A stretch of DNA of 39,098 bases from Clostridia bacterium (lineage in GTDB: Bacteria; Bacillota; Clostridia; Oscillospirales; CAG-272), in the NCBI GenBank assembly GCA_017451915.1, contig JAFTNJ010000040.1:1-39098 (forward strand), given 5' to 3'. The position numbers and the translations under genes are program-made. Below the pieces are notes generated by a model that saw only the letters and a program-made list of their open reading frames with translations, had not been told where the DNA came from and did no database searches. This document shows, piece after piece, positions 7,562-15,147 of this stretch; position 1 is the first letter of the stretch; each line of letters starts with the position of its first letter.

Positions 7562-9784
7562 ATGAAAACCCAAGCAAAATGGATCATGTCCCCAAAGGAT
7601 CTCGGCGGTGCCGCAGTGTCCTTTGTAAAAAATTTCAACACCAATAAGACCGTCAAAAAAGCCACCGTTTGCGCGTCGGCCATCGGTCTGTATGCCTTTT
7701 ATCTCAACGGAAACCGCGTTGGCAAGGGGGTCCTCACTCCCGGCTGGACCAGCTACCGCCACCGCGTACAGTACCAGACCTACGACGTCACCTCCCTTCT
7801 GCAGGCAGAAAACAACCTGGAGCTCTGCGTAGGCGAGGGCTGGGCGGTTGGCTACGTGGGCTACTCGGATACCAACCACTTTTTTGCCGATCACACCTCC
7901 CTCATTTTCTGGATGGAGGTCCTCTATACCGACGGTACCCGGGAGCAGCTCCTCTCCGACGCCTCCTGGGAGGTCTACACCTCTCCCATTCTCTCAGGCG
8001 AGATCTATCACGGCGAGACCGTGGATCTCACCGCGCCCATCGAGCTTTTGGGACAAGCCGTGGAATGTGAGGTGGAGGGCAAGCTGATCCCCCAGGTGGG
8101 CGAATGGATCGTGGAAAACGAGCGCATCGCTCCCGTGGAGATCTTCCGTACCCCCAAGGGCGAGCTGGTGCTGGACTTTGGACAAAACCTGACCGGCTAC
8201 GTGGAGATCAAGATTCAGGGACCGCGCGGCAGCCGCATTGTGCTTCACCACGCCGAGGTGCTGGACAAGGACGGCAACCTCTACACCGAGAATCTGCGCG
8301 CCGCCCGCAATGAAAATATCTACGTGCTCAGCGGCGGCAAGGATACCTTCAAGCCCACCTTCAGCTTCCAGGGCTTCCGCTACGTCCGTCTGACCGAATT
8401 CCCCCTGGAAACGCCGGATCCCGAGAGCTTCCGCGCCATTGCCGTTCACTCGGAAATGAAGCGCACCGGCTCCTTTGTTTGCGGAAACGAAAAGATCAAT
8501 CAGCTTTACCACAACATCGTATGGGGTCAAAAATGCAACTACCTGGATCTGCCCACCGACTGTCCTCAGCGGGACGAGCGTTTGGGCTGGACGGGGGACG
8601 CCCAGATCTTCTTCCGCGCCGCCGCCATCAACTACGACGTGGAACGCTTCTTTGAAAAATGGCTGGGCGACGTGGCCCTGGAGCAGCACAAGAACGGTGC
8701 TGTGGCCGGAATTGTTCCCCACTGTCTGCAGGGCAAGGTGACCCGCATCTCCTCGGCCTGGGGGGACGCGGTGACCATCATTCCCTGGAACCTCTACGTG
8801 ACCTACGGTAGCAAAAAGCTGTTGAAAAAGCACTTCCCCATGATGAAAAAATGGGTAGACTACATCCACGCCGCCGGCCCCGAGGAATATCTCTGGCTGG
8901 AGGGACGTCACTACGGTGACTGGCTTGCCATGGACAACGACCCCGATCGCAACGACGGTGCTACGCCCACCTATTTTATCGCCAGCCTCTACTACCTCTA
9001 TTCCACCTCCCTCCTGGTCAAGGCCGGGAAGGTACTGGGCATCGACGTGAGCAAGTACGAGGCACTCCTGCCCAAGATCCGCGCCGCCATCCGTGCCCGC
9101 TACGTCAAGGACGGGGACCTGCGCCTGGTGGCCGACACCTGGAAGGAGGGAGATCCCGAGCCCACCCTCCAGACCCAGACCGCCTACGTTCTGGCGCTCT
9201 ATTTTGGCATTTGCGACGGTGATGAGGCCAATCTCTTTGCCAACCGCCTGGCCGCCATGATCCGCGCCAACGGCACTCGCATGACCACCGGCTTTGTGGG
9301 CACCCCCTACCTTCTCCACGCCCTTTCGGAGAACGGACACCTGGAGCTGGCTTACGAGCTGCTCCTCCAGGAAAAGAGTCCCTCCTGGCTCTACTCGGTC
9401 TGCCACGGCGCTACCACCATGTGGGAGCACTGGAACAGCCTGAAGGAGGACGGAAGCTTTTGGAATCCCCATATGAACTCCTTTAACCACTACGCCTACG
9501 GTGCCGTACTGGATTGGATCGTTGGCGTAAGCGTGGGAATTCAGCCCATGGAGTCGGCTCCCACCTACAAGGAGATCTCCATCGCCCCCCGCCCTCACGC
9601 CTGCCTGGGCTTTGCCGACGCCTCGATCCTGACCCGCAGCGGAAAGGTTCGCGTGCATTGGTATTATAAGGGCAACACGGTCTACTACGAGATCGAGGTC
9701 CCCGAAGACTCCATTGCCCATTTGCGTCTGCCCTCGGGCTACACCGCAACCCTCTCGGGCGGCACCTATCATTTTGCCGAATAA
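7562..9784 (+). CDS. Alpha-L-rhamnosidase, glycoside hydrolase family 78
   Basis: A 740-residue cytoplasmic inverting enzyme removing terminal alpha-L-rhamnose from glycosides. The N-terminal beta domains include FYLNGNRVGKGVLTPGWTSY and are followed by the alpha/alpha barrel. The diagnostic catalytic stretch DCPQRDERLGWTGDAQ lies near residues 333-348 and supplies the conserved acid residues; HYGDWLAMD and WEHWNSL are further barrel motifs. A C-terminal beta domain ends the protein. The ATG at 7562 was chosen because AAAGGAG lies 6 bases before it; the upstream in-frame ATG at 7487 overlaps the -35 box. No signal peptide is present. With the divergent MFS and GH2 genes it suggests stepwise breakdown of a rhamnose-bearing disaccharide or plant glycoside. 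Confidence 0.95.
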   Translation: MKTQAKWIMSPKDLGGAAVSFVKNFNTNKTVKKATVCASAIGLYAFYLNGNRVGKGVLTPGWTSYRHRVQYQTYDVTSLLQAENNLELCVGEGWAVGYVGYSDTNHFFADHTSLIFWMEVLYTDGTREQLLSDASWEVYTSPILSGEIYHGETVDLTAPIELLGQAVECEVEGKLIPQVGEWIVENERIAPVEIFRTPKGELVLDFGQNLTGYVEIKIQGPRGSRIVLHHAEVLDKDGNLYTENLRAARNENIYVLSGGKDTFKPTFSFQGFRYVRLTEFPLETPDPESFRAIAVHSEMKRTGSFVCGNEKINQLYHNIVWGQKCNYLDLPTDCPQRDERLGWTGDAQIFFRAAAINYDVERFFEKWLGDVALEQHKNGAVAGIVPHCLQGKVTRISSAWGDAVTIIPWNLYVTYGSKKLLKKHFPMMKKWVDYIHAAGPEEYLWLEGRHYGDWLAMDNDPDRNDGATPTYFIASLYYLYSTSLLVKAGKVLGIDVSKYEALLPKIRAAIRARYVKDGDLRLVADTWKEGDPEPTLQTQTAYVLALYFGICDGDEANLFANRLAAMIRANGTRMTTGFVGTPYLLHALSENGHLELAYELLLQEKSPSWLYSVCHGATTMWEHWNSLKEDGSFWNPHMNSFNHYAYGAVLDWIVGVSVGIQPMESAPTYKEISIAPRPHACLGFADASILTRSGKVRVHWYYKGNTVYYEIEVPEDSIAHLRLPSGYTATLSGGTYHFAE

Positions 9785-9797
9785 AGAAAAAAAGACG

Positions 9798-9837
9798 GGG
9801 GTGAGTACCAAATGCATTTTTGCATTCGACTCACCCC
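9798..9837. terminator. Inverted repeat after the rhamnosidase gene
   Basis: GGGGTGAGT pairs with ACTCACCCC, and inside it ATGCA pairs with TGCAT. It starts 14 bases after the stop codon. No T-run follows on the plus strand; on the minus strand a T7 run follows shortly after, so it may act for either direction. Confidence 0.55.
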
Positions 9838-9855
9838 TCCCTTCCCCATTCCACG

Positions 9856-9890
9856 CAAAAAGGGCTGTTTCACAACCGTAAAACAGCCCT
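9856..9890 (-). terminator. Minus-strand terminator, downstream of tRNA-Glu
   Basis: AGGGCTGTTT pairs with AAACAGCCCT around a 10-base loop, followed on the minus strand by TTTT and TGCG. It lies about 145 bases beyond the tRNA-Glu 3' end. A weaker AAGCAAGC/GCTTGCTT hairpin (10009-10030) is nearer but has only a CCTTT tail. Confidence 0.65.
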
Positions 9891-10032
9891 TCCAACAAGG
9901 ATTATGGAAATGATGCGGCAAGGTTTCCTCCACCCAATGGGCAGCGCAGAGAATATCAAACGGCCCGAAGGCTACATACCAACTGCGAAAAGGAAACTTG
10001 CATAAAGGAAGCAAGCCTTTCAGCTTGCTTAG

Positions 10033-10107
10033 TGGTGACCCCTACGGGAATCGAACCCATATCTTCGCCGTGAGAGGGCGACGTCTTAGCCGTTTGACTA
10101 AGGGGCC
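10033..10107 (-). tRNA. tRNA-Glu (anticodon CTC), CCA encoded
   Basis: Minus-strand cloverleaf: acceptor GGCCCCT pairs with AGGGGTC, discriminator A, then CCA. The anticodon arm TCGCC-CTCTCAC-GGCGA gives CTC. The D arm has GTC-AAACGGCTAA-GAC and the T arm GGGTTCGATTCCC. CTC decodes GAG only, so a TTC isoacceptor must lie elsewhere. Confidence 0.96.
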
Positions 10108-10126
10108 ATATCCATATGACTTGGAT

Positions 10127-10155
10127 ATTATAACACAGTTCTCAACATTTTGCAA
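10127..10155 (-). promoter_or_regulatory. Promoter of tRNA-Glu
   Basis: On the minus strand TTGCAA (10155-10150), 17-base spacer, TATAAT (10132-10127). The 21 bases ending with the -35 (10170-10150) are identical to those ending with the -35 of the rpsT promoter (18018-18038). Confidence 0.9.
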
Positions 10156-10224
10156 GAGGTTTTTGAAAAAAAGTTTTCAAAAATCGAATTTTTGTGATTT
10201 GTACCAAAAAGCGAGGTAGTAAGA

Positions 10225-10671
10225 TTGAAAAAACTGATCATCAGTGCCTGTTTATTGGGCGAGCCCTGCCGTTACGACGGCAAAAGCAAGCCCTGCGACG
10301 CCGTCATTGCCCTGGGAGAGCGCTATCAGCTCCTCCCGGTCTGCCCCGAATGTATGGGCGGCCTCCCCACACCGCGTCCCCCCTCGGAGATCCGCGGCGC
10401 GCGAGTGACCAACTGCGAGGGCCGTGACGTGACCGCCAACTACTGTGCCGGAGCCGAGGCCACGCTGCGCCTGGCAATGGCCGAGGGATGCGACACCGCC
10501 ATCCTGAAGGAAAAAAGTCCCTCCTGCGGCAGCGGAAGGATCTACGACGGAAGCTTTTCCGGCACCCTGACCGCCGGAGACGGCATCTGCGCCGCCCTCC
10601 TCAAGGCCCACGGAATCCGTGTGCTGGGAGAGAGTGAGATTGAGGAGCTGGAGAAACGTGGTTCCGAATAG
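10225..10671 (+). CDS. DUF523 family protein, TTG start
   Basis: A 148-residue member of the DUF523 family, small proteins with conserved cysteines and unknown biochemical role. Family hallmarks are the opening LIISACLLGEPCRYDGKSK, the central LPVCPECMGGLPTPRPPSEI and the KEKSPSCGSGRIYDG motif. Three of these segments contain cysteines (10, 16, 40, 43 and a later SCG) that could hold a metal or cluster; that is inference. The start is TTG at 10225, chosen because GAGGT lies 7 bases upstream and the translation begins exactly where family members begin. It is a single gene, followed by a strong bidirectional terminator shared with the 6S RNA. Confidence 0.88.
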   Translation: MKKLIISACLLGEPCRYDGKSKPCDAVIALGERYQLLPVCPECMGGLPTPRPPSEIRGARVTNCEGRDVTANYCAGAEATLRLAMAEGCDTAILKEKSPSCGSGRIYDGSFSGTLTAGDGICAALLKAHGIRVLGESEIEELEKRGSE

Positions 10672-10691
10672 ATAAAAAACTTCCTATGCTC

Positions 10692-10736
10692 AAAAAAAAG
10701 CGTAGTCATGAAGGTGTTTCATGGCTACGCTTATTT
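10692..10736. terminator. Bidirectional terminator shared by the DUF523 gene and 6S RNA
   Basis: A 15-bp stem (AAGCGTAGTCATGAA with TTCATGGCTACGCTT, one G-T) and 5-base loop. T8 follows on the minus strand (10699-10692) and TTATTTTTGTTTTT on the plus strand. Confidence 0.93.
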
Positions 10737-10740
10737 TTGT

Positions 10741-10926
10741 TTTTAGAAACCCCACCGAGCCGTGTAATTGGGAAGTTAGAACCCTGTTTGTTCAGGGCGG
10801 TGTCCTCGTTGCGGCTTTACTGCTCCCAGCGTCCGTATCCGGCCGAGACAAGTCAATCGATGCTCGAATACGGGAGGTCTGCAAACCACCGTGAAGTCAG
10901 ACTCCTTTGATCTATCGTGGGTCTAT
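10741..10926 (-). ncRNA. ssrS: 6S RNA (RNA polymerase regulator)
   Basis: About 185 bases of non-coding minus-strand sequence fold into the 6S plan. The ends close as TAGA-CCCAC-GA with TC-GGTGGG-TCTA (10925-10915 with 10757-10744). A side hairpin GGAGTCTG/CAGACCTCC and an apical arm CGTATTCGAG...CTCGGCCGGATACG follow. The 3' half GCCGCAACGAGGACAC, then CCCTGAACAAACAGGGTTC, closely resembles the E. coli 6S segment containing CUGCGACGACACA and CCUUGAACCAAGGGUUC. 6S RNA binds the sigma-A holoenzyme by mimicking an open promoter. It has its own promoter (10934-10962) and a terminator with T8 at 10692. Identification is by recalled similarity and fold, not by covariance search. Confidence 0.8.
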
Positions 10927-10933
10927 ATCACCA

Positions 10934-10962
10934 ATTATCACGCACTAAGCAGGATATTGCAG
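10934..10962 (-). promoter_or_regulatory. ssrS: Predicted 6S RNA promoter
   Basis: On the minus strand CTGCAA (10962-10957), 17-base spacer, GATAAT (10939-10934). This places the start at about 10927, which is the base of the closing stem. A partial type A repeat (GGGGCGAACGCC) abuts the -35 on its upstream side. Confidence 0.6.
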
Positions 10963-10991
10963 GGGCGAACGCCCTCGCCCCAACCAAATTC

Positions 10992-11297
10992 TTACTGACC
11001 GTCGTAGTCGATCTCCTCGGAGAACATATCGTCAAACTGGTCGGCAACGTCGTCAAACTCGTCGTCATCGTCCACCGTTACCAGGGTGCTCTCACCGTTC
11101 TCGTCGGTCTCCACGCGCAGGATCACGTACTCGCAAAAGCCGTCGTCGCTCTTGGCATCGTCGGCCGCGTCGGCAGGGATCATGGCGTAGTAGGTGTTGT
11201 TCTTATACTCGGTTACCCCAATCAGCTCAAAGGTCAGCTCCTTGCCGTCCTCGTCCTCCAGGGTAAAAAATTCTCTCTCGTTGTTCTGATCTTGCAT
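10992..11297 (-). CDS. DUF1292 family acidic protein
   Basis: A 101-residue very acidic protein matching DUF1292, a Bacillota family of unknown function. The family pattern is visible: an N-terminal FFTLEDEDGKELTFELIG strand pair, YKNNTYYAMIPAD, then YVILRVETDENGESTLVTVDDDDEFDDVADQFD. The ATG at 11297 was chosen because AAAGGA lies 9 bases before it and family members start with a few residues before the first beta strand; an upstream in-frame ATG (11345) would add a lysine-rich stretch of no similarity. It has its own consensus promoter, separate from hemW. In many Bacillota the gene sits near ruvX/yrzL, which is not the case here. Confidence 0.85.
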   Translation of the reverse strand: MQDQNNEREFFTLEDEDGKELTFELIGVTEYKNNTYYAMIPADAADDAKSDDGFCEYVILRVETDENGESTLVTVDDDDEFDDVADQFDDMFSEEIDYDGQ

Positions 11298-11336
11298 ATG
11301 TTTTTTTCCTTTTTTTCTTCTGAATTTCTTGTCTTT

Positions 11337-11365
11337 ATTGTACACGAACCGAGCCGTTTTGTCAA
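11337..11365 (-). promoter_or_regulatory. Promoter of the DUF1292 gene
   Basis: On the minus strand TTGACA (11365-11360), 17-base spacer, TACAAT (11342-11337). It is preceded by TTTTTTGTAAAAAGCTC, a relative of the block before rpsT and tRNA-Glu. Confidence 0.88.
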
Positions 11366-11382
11366 GAGCTTTTTACAAAAAA

Positions 11383-12513
11383 TCAGGGGGCAAAATCCAA
11401 AACCTCGGAAAGGATCGCATTGCTCACCGCAAAGCCCCGTGGAGTGAAGGCAACCCGATCCCCCGACCCGAGAACAAAGCCTTCCGCCGCGTAGCGGGAA
11501 AAGGGCAACGCCACCTCCTCAATAAAGGATCCTCCAAAGCGCGCCTCGTACTCGGCGGCCGTGATCCCTTGACAAAGGCGCATACGAAGCATCACGTATT
11601 CGGCCTTGCGCTGACGCAGGGTGGGCACTTCCCGCTCCTCAATGATCTCCTTACCCTCAATATATGCAATCAGATCCCGAGAGTTGCCAAATCGCTCCCC
11701 ACCAAAATCCGAATGTGCCGCGGGGCCAAAGCCAAGGTAGGGGTCACAGTTCCAGTATTTGAGGTTGTGGCGGGATTCATACCCCGGTTTTGCAAAATTG
11801 CTGATCTCATATTGAGGATATCCGCTGTGGCGGAGATAAAAAATACCGTCGGTATACATTTGCGCCACCACGTCCTCCTCGGGGAGGTTCAGCCGCTCTC
11901 TCTTGCGATGGAAGGGGGTTCCCTCCTCCACGATCAGGCTGTACGCCGAAAGATGCTCCGGAGACAGCTCTACAACCTGCTCCAGGGTGGCAAGATAGCT
12001 CTCCGGCGTTTGCTCGGGGATGCCGAACATCACGTCCATGCTCAGGTTAGAAAATCCCGCCGCCCGCGCCTGTTCCACGGTCCGAATCACATCCGCAAAG
12101 GTGTGAATGCGCCCCAAGGCGCGAAGCTCCTCGGCATGGGCACTTTGTACCCCCAGACTCAAGCGGTTAAATCCACTGCGTCGCATCCGACGAAAGAGCT
12201 CCGCCGAGGTACCGCCGGGATTGCACTCTGCGGTGATCTCGGCATCGGCGGCCAGGGAATAGCGGGACATGATCTTTTCCATCAAGGCCTCCAGGGCCTC
12301 GACGGGAAGAACGGTGGGGGTTCCGCCGCCAAAATAAACGGTGTCCACCCGATAGTCGGCACAATCCCGACTGCGAGCCTCCAGATCGGCCAGAAGCGCG
12401 TCTACGTAGTCCCGCACGGTTTGGGGCTTGGGACGGGGGAAGGAGCAAAAATCACAATACAGGCATTTGCTCTTACAAAACGGAATATGCAGATACAGAC
12501 CCAATCGCGGCAT
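11383..12513 (-). CDS. hemW: HemW-like radical SAM protein (coproporphyrinogen III oxidase-related)
   Basis: A 376-residue radical SAM protein. The cluster motif is C13-x3-C17-x2-C20 in CKSKCLYC; the SAM-binding VYFGGGTPT and ECNPGG motifs follow, and SLGVQSAHAEELRALGRIH matches the HemN/HemW family. The C-terminal RHNLKYWNCDPYLGFGPAAHS region is typical. HemW lacks the extra N-terminal cluster cysteine of HemN and is a heme chaperone rather than the oxidase, so a direct role in heme synthesis should not be assumed. GAAGGAGG precedes the ATG by 8 bases. It starts 30 bases after the YhaN-like gene, probably in the same operon, a common position for hemW being next to lepA instead. Confidence 0.9.
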   Translation of the reverse strand: MPRLGLYLHIPFCKSKCLYCDFCSFPRPKPQTVRDYVDALLADLEARSRDCADYRVDTVYFGGGTPTVLPVEALEALMEKIMSRYSLAADAEITAECNPGGTSAELFRRMRRSGFNRLSLGVQSAHAEELRALGRIHTFADVIRTVEQARAAGFSNLSMDVMFGIPEQTPESYLATLEQVVELSPEHLSAYSLIVEEGTPFHRKRERLNLPEEDVVAQMYTDGIFYLRHSGYPQYEISNFAKPGYESRHNLKYWNCDPYLGFGPAAHSDFGGERFGNSRDLIAYIEGKEIIEEREVPTLRQRKAEYVMLRMRLCQGITAAEYEARFGGSFIEEVALPFSRYAAEGFVLGSGDRVAFTPRGFAVSNAILSEVLDFAP

Positions 12514-12543
12514 TCTTCCATCCTCCTTCCCTTTCTCCGGGCC

Positions 12544-15147
12544 TTATGCCCGCTCTTTTTGACAGACCATATAGATGATCTGGTATTTCTGTTTCAATTC
12601 CTCCAGCATTCTCCTTGCCGCACCCAGACGCTCGTCATCCAGGTTGACGAAGGGATCGTCCAGCAAGAGGAAGGGGGGCTCGCCCTCGGCGTACATGGCA
12701 TCGGTCAGTGCCATACGGACGCAGAATTGCACCGCATCCCGCCAACCGCGGCTAAAGCTCTCCATGGAGCGAGTCTGTCCCCCGCCCTGCAGACGCACCT
12801 CAAAGGAATCGTCCAGCATGGAGTCGGGTGCCGCCTCGCCCACCAGCATCTCCAGATAGGCGTCAAAGCTTGCCTGCATATCCCCCAGATAGCGAGTGGA
12901 AAGGGCCAGCTTGGACTCCTCCAGGAGCACCAGAGTCTTGCTGATGGTGGCGTAGTTGGCCTTGGCAACGCGGATCTGCTCCTTCTTTTGCGCCAGCTCG
13001 GCGTTCAGATCGGGAATACGGTCGGTGTCGGCCGCCAGACGGTCCAGGTTCGCCTTGACCAACGTCTTTTTGCGTTGCAATTCGTTCAATTCCTTCTGCA
13101 ACGCCGCCTCCTGTGCCACCAAACGGTCGTATCCCGCAGGCTCCTCGGGCATCTCCTCCTCCAGCTTCTTCTCGGCAATAAAGATCTTGAGCTCGTTCTC
13201 TCTTCGGGTCATATCCTTACAAAGACGGGCGTATTCCTCCCGTTTTTCGGTGATCAACGCCAAACACTCGGCAGGCTCCAGAGTTCCCTTGGGATCGTAC
13301 CGCCGCAGGAAGGGATGAAGCTGACGCTTCAGATCCTCCAGCATTGCCTCGGCCGCCGCGCGGTCATATTGACGCCGACGCGCCTCGGTATCCAAACGTA
13401 CCAGCGTTTCCCGATCACGGCAAAGCAGGTCGATCTCGGCGCGATAATCGGGCTTGACCGGCACCTGGGGGAAGAAGCGGGTCAGATAGGCGCGGATCGA
13501 CTCCACCAAGCCTCCGCGACGGCGTTCCAGAGCCACCAGCTCCTCGGCCATAGCGGCCTGCCGCTGTCTTTGCTCCCGCTGCTGCTTGGCAAACAGGGTC
13601 AGCTGGGTCAGCTCTCCGGAAAGAGCCTCGCCGGGCATACCGTATTCCTTCAAAAATCCCCGTACCGAGGCCTCGGATTTCTCCCGCGCCTCGTCCCAGG
13701 TCAGGATCTGCGCATCCTCTGCCCGATGGGCGGTACTCCGCCGACGGCTTTGACGCAGAGCCAGAACCAACAGAACCACCGCCACCGCAAGGCATCCGCC
13801 ACCGGCGATCAGGGACAGGAATCCCATGGACGCCGCTACGGGCAACCAATACAAGGCTCCCAAAGCCATGCCCAACACCCCAAGAAGGATGCCGATGACA
13901 AGGCAGGGGGAAATGCGACGGGGAGACTCCTTGCGTCCCTGCAGAATCGCATCCTTGGCCTCCTGCAGCCGCTGTGCCTGACGCAGTGCCGCCTCGGCCG
14001 CCTCCAAGCGGGCCTCGGAGGGAACCCCCGCGGCAAAGCGGGGATCGGGCTGCTCCTCGTTGCGAATACGTTGCAAGGCCTCGGCACGGGAGCACACCCG
14101 CCGAAGCTCCTCATTTTCCTGCTCCAGGCGCCCAAGGTTCTCCTCGGCGGGGACCCCCGCAGGGTAAGTGCGCTTCAGCCGCGTAAAGGTCTCGGGATCG
14201 CTCACGCCAAGGGGCATGGCCTCAATGCGGATCTGGGACTCCTTAATCTTCTCGTAGAGATCCAGGTGATGATCCAGCTCCTGGGTGGAGGGAGGAAAGC
14301 CCTGGAAGAAATCCCGCAAGGCCTTTTTGGAGGCCGAAAGGCGATTGAGCTCGTTGAGCATACTGTTCTTTCGCTCCACCAAGGCCGCGCGTTCCCGGGA
14401 AAGGGCGGCCTTTTGCATCTCGGCGCGCACCTGCTCCAGGGAGGTCTGTGCCTTGCGGAATTGCTCCCGCAGCTGCTCCAGCTCCTGCTCCTGCACCGCG
14501 TGGGCCTCGTCCTTTCGCATACAGCCCTCCAGCTCTCGCTGCTTTTCCAGCAGCTCCTGCTCCATCTGGGCAATGGCACCGCGGTTGCCCGTGGTCACGT
14601 AGAAGCGACGACGCTTGTCCAGATATTCCCGCGCCGCGTCAAAGCTTCCGATGTCGTCTACGTCATCCAACAGATTTCCCAGCCGCGCCGAGATCTCGGC
14701 GTTGCCGCTCTTCAGGTCAAAGAGCCCCTGGGAAAGATAGGTGCTTCGCTCAAAGCCGTTGGCATCCACCCCAAACAGCTCGCATCCCAGAGCCGACGAA
14801 AAAGCCGCCGAGGGACGGTTGGTGGAAAGATCGTAGAGGGCAAAGGTGTCCCCGCTCTCCTTGGCGCCAAAAAAGCGCTCGGCGCGAAAGCTCCCCTTGG
14901 CGCAGGAAAAGCAGATGCTTCCCCCGTAGGCACCGCCCTGCCAGGGGGCGTATTTTTTGCGCTCGTTCTCGTCCAGGGAGCGCTTGGTGGTGGCGGGCAG
15001 ACCAAAGAGCATGGCCTTGATAAAGACGGCCAGGGTGCTCTTTCCCCATCCGTTCTCCCGATACAGCACCTCCATGGAGGGATCCAGGGTCAGATCGTAA
15101 TCGTGGAAGGTGCCAAAGTTTTCAATATGTAAGCTCAGTAATTTCAA
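12544..15147 (-). CDS. YhaN-like, SbcC/Rad50-related ATPase with mid-protein membrane hairpin
   Basis: An 867-residue SMC-like ATPase. The N-terminal head has the IENFGTFHDYDL strand and a P-loop at residues 30-38 reading RENGWGKST, where relatives have Gly at the first position. A Q-loop region (YLSQGLF) follows, then two coiled-coil arms (about 185-400 and 480-730). Between them lie two strongly hydrophobic segments (about 408-470) that look like a membrane hairpin, as in Bacillus YhaN. The C-terminal head has FSRGWRDAV as signature and FLLLDDPFVNLDD as Walker B; the expected switch histidine appears as Gln in VCQKER. Its ATG overlaps the TGA of the YhaO-like gene, the usual nuclease-ATPase pairing of SbcCD/Mre11-Rad50. 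A role in DNA end processing is inferred. Confidence 0.85.
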   Translation of the reverse strand: MKLLSLHIENFGTFHDYDLTLDPSMEVLYRENGWGKSTLAVFIKAMLFGLPATTKRSLDENERKKYAPWQGGAYGGSICFSCAKGSFRAERFFGAKESGDTFALYDLSTNRPSAAFSSALGCELFGVDANGFERSTYLSQGLFDLKSGNAEISARLGNLLDDVDDIGSFDAAREYLDKRRRFYVTTGNRGAIAQMEQELLEKQRELEGCMRKDEAHAVQEQELEQLREQFRKAQTSLEQVRAEMQKAALSRERAALVERKNSMLNELNRLSASKKALRDFFQGFPPSTQELDHHLDLYEKIKESQIRIEAMPLGVSDPETFTRLKRTYPAGVPAEENLGRLEQENEELRRVCSRAEALQRIRNEEQPDPRFAAGVPSEARLEAAEAALRQAQRLQEAKDAILQGRKESPRRISPCLVIGILLGVLGMALGALYWLPVAASMGFLSLIAGGGCLAVAVVLLVLALRQSRRRSTAHRAEDAQILTWDEAREKSEASVRGFLKEYGMPGEALSGELTQLTLFAKQQREQRQRQAAMAEELVALERRRGGLVESIRAYLTRFFPQVPVKPDYRAEIDLLCRDRETLVRLDTEARRRQYDRAAAEAMLEDLKRQLHPFLRRYDPKGTLEPAECLALITEKREEYARLCKDMTRRENELKIFIAEKKLEEEMPEEPAGYDRLVAQEAALQKELNELQRKKTLVKANLDRLAADTDRIPDLNAELAQKKEQIRVAKANYATISKTLVLLEESKLALSTRYLGDMQASFDAYLEMLVGEAAPDSMLDDSFEVRLQGGGQTRSMESFSRGWRDAVQFCVRMALTDAMYAEGEPPFLLLDDPFVNLDDERLGAARRMLEELKQKYQIIYMVCQKERA

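Noticed and set aside
10225-10671. A cotranscribed tRNA-Glu and DUF523 gene
   Set aside because: They are on opposite strands and the tRNA promoter points away from the DUF523 gene.
11329-15132. A 1267-codon open frame on the plus strand opposite the YhaO/YhaN-hemW genes, and others of 940, 830 and 700 codons opposite mutS, mutL and the GH94 gene
   Set aside because: They are by-products of codon bias on the coding strand: low-complexity composition rich in His, Gly, Leu and Gln, no ribosome binding sites, no motifs, while the opposite frames encode well-recognised proteins.
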